From Saprospiraceae bacterium (lineage in GTDB: Bacteria > Bacteroidota > Bacteroidia > Chitinophagales > Saprospiraceae): 13,393 nt of DNA. Under the pieces are notes generated by a model that searched no databases, had not been told where the DNA came from, and saw nothing but the letters and a program-made list of their open reading frames with translations. Each line of letters begins with the position of its first letter. The first letter of the stretch is position 1. Positions 13,317 through 13,393 of this stretch are shown piece after piece. The stretch is taken from positions 1-13,393 of the forward strand of contig JALVCY010000227.1 of assembly GCA_027009605.1 (NCBI GenBank). Reading direction: 5' to 3'. Made by a program: the position numbers and the translations under genes.

Positions 13317-13393
13317 CTTTGCGTAAAAATAATTGTATAAAAAATGACGTACTAAAAACCCATCAATCAATACTTTTTTGGTCAAAAATAATA

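Noticed and set aside
13376..13393. Possible third copy of the inverted-repeat element at the right edge.
   Set aside because: Only 13 nt (TTTTGGTCAAAAA) match before the window ends, too little to call a copy.

Overview
This window reads as chromosomal DNA from a Bacteroidota bacterium. The support is: promoters of the TTG-N17-23-TAnnTTTG type; the gene order rpmB-rpmG-DUF4295-ftsY; a secreted protein with a type IX secretion C-terminal sorting domain; and a type II-C CRISPR system with a 47-bp repeat and a very large Cas9. I cannot place it to genus. The T9SS protein and the repeat-rich intergenic DNA would fit Saprospiria or a related group, but that is a guess.

Region 1 (1-6780) is a type II-C CRISPR-Cas locus, complete except that the array runs off the left edge. 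The array (1-954) reads rightwards and ends at a strong terminator (1028-1058). The cas operon reads leftwards as cas9, cas1, cas2 and converges on the array. The tracrRNA (about 6705-6779) lies just upstream of cas9 on the opposite strand. It carries an uninterrupted 16-nt anti-repeat, its own promoter and its own terminator. Every CRISPR repeat contains a consensus Bacteroidota promoter aimed at the adjacent spacer, so each crRNA may be transcribed from its own repeat.

Region 2 (6781-9054) starts with about 380 bp of gene-free DNA that holds a palindrome and one arm of a dispersed repeat. Housekeeping genes follow, all leftward: ftsY, then (upstream of it) a DUF4295 gene, rpmG, rpmB and tRNA-Arg(ACG). 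A two-way terminator separates ftsY from the ribosomal group.

Region 3 (9055-9876) is about 820 bp without a credible gene. It is built from short degenerate direct and inverted repeats.

Region 4 (9937-13262) holds two tandem, translationally coupled Crp/Fnr-family regulators, a secreted Omp28-like thioredoxin-fold protein, about 600 bp of nested small repeats including an inverted-repeat element, and a small DUF2892 membrane protein. A GTAAC-N4-GTCAC dyad sits where a class II activator site would be, just upstream of a -7 box, in front of the DUF2892 gene. This suggests control by a Crp/Fnr-type protein, possibly one of the two encoded here.

The most interesting signals are the promoter inside each repeat, the divergent and possibly overlapping cas9/tracrRNA control region, the paired Crp/Fnr regulators with a candidate operator, and the dispersed palindromic element found whole at 12722-12886 and as one arm at 7001-7059.
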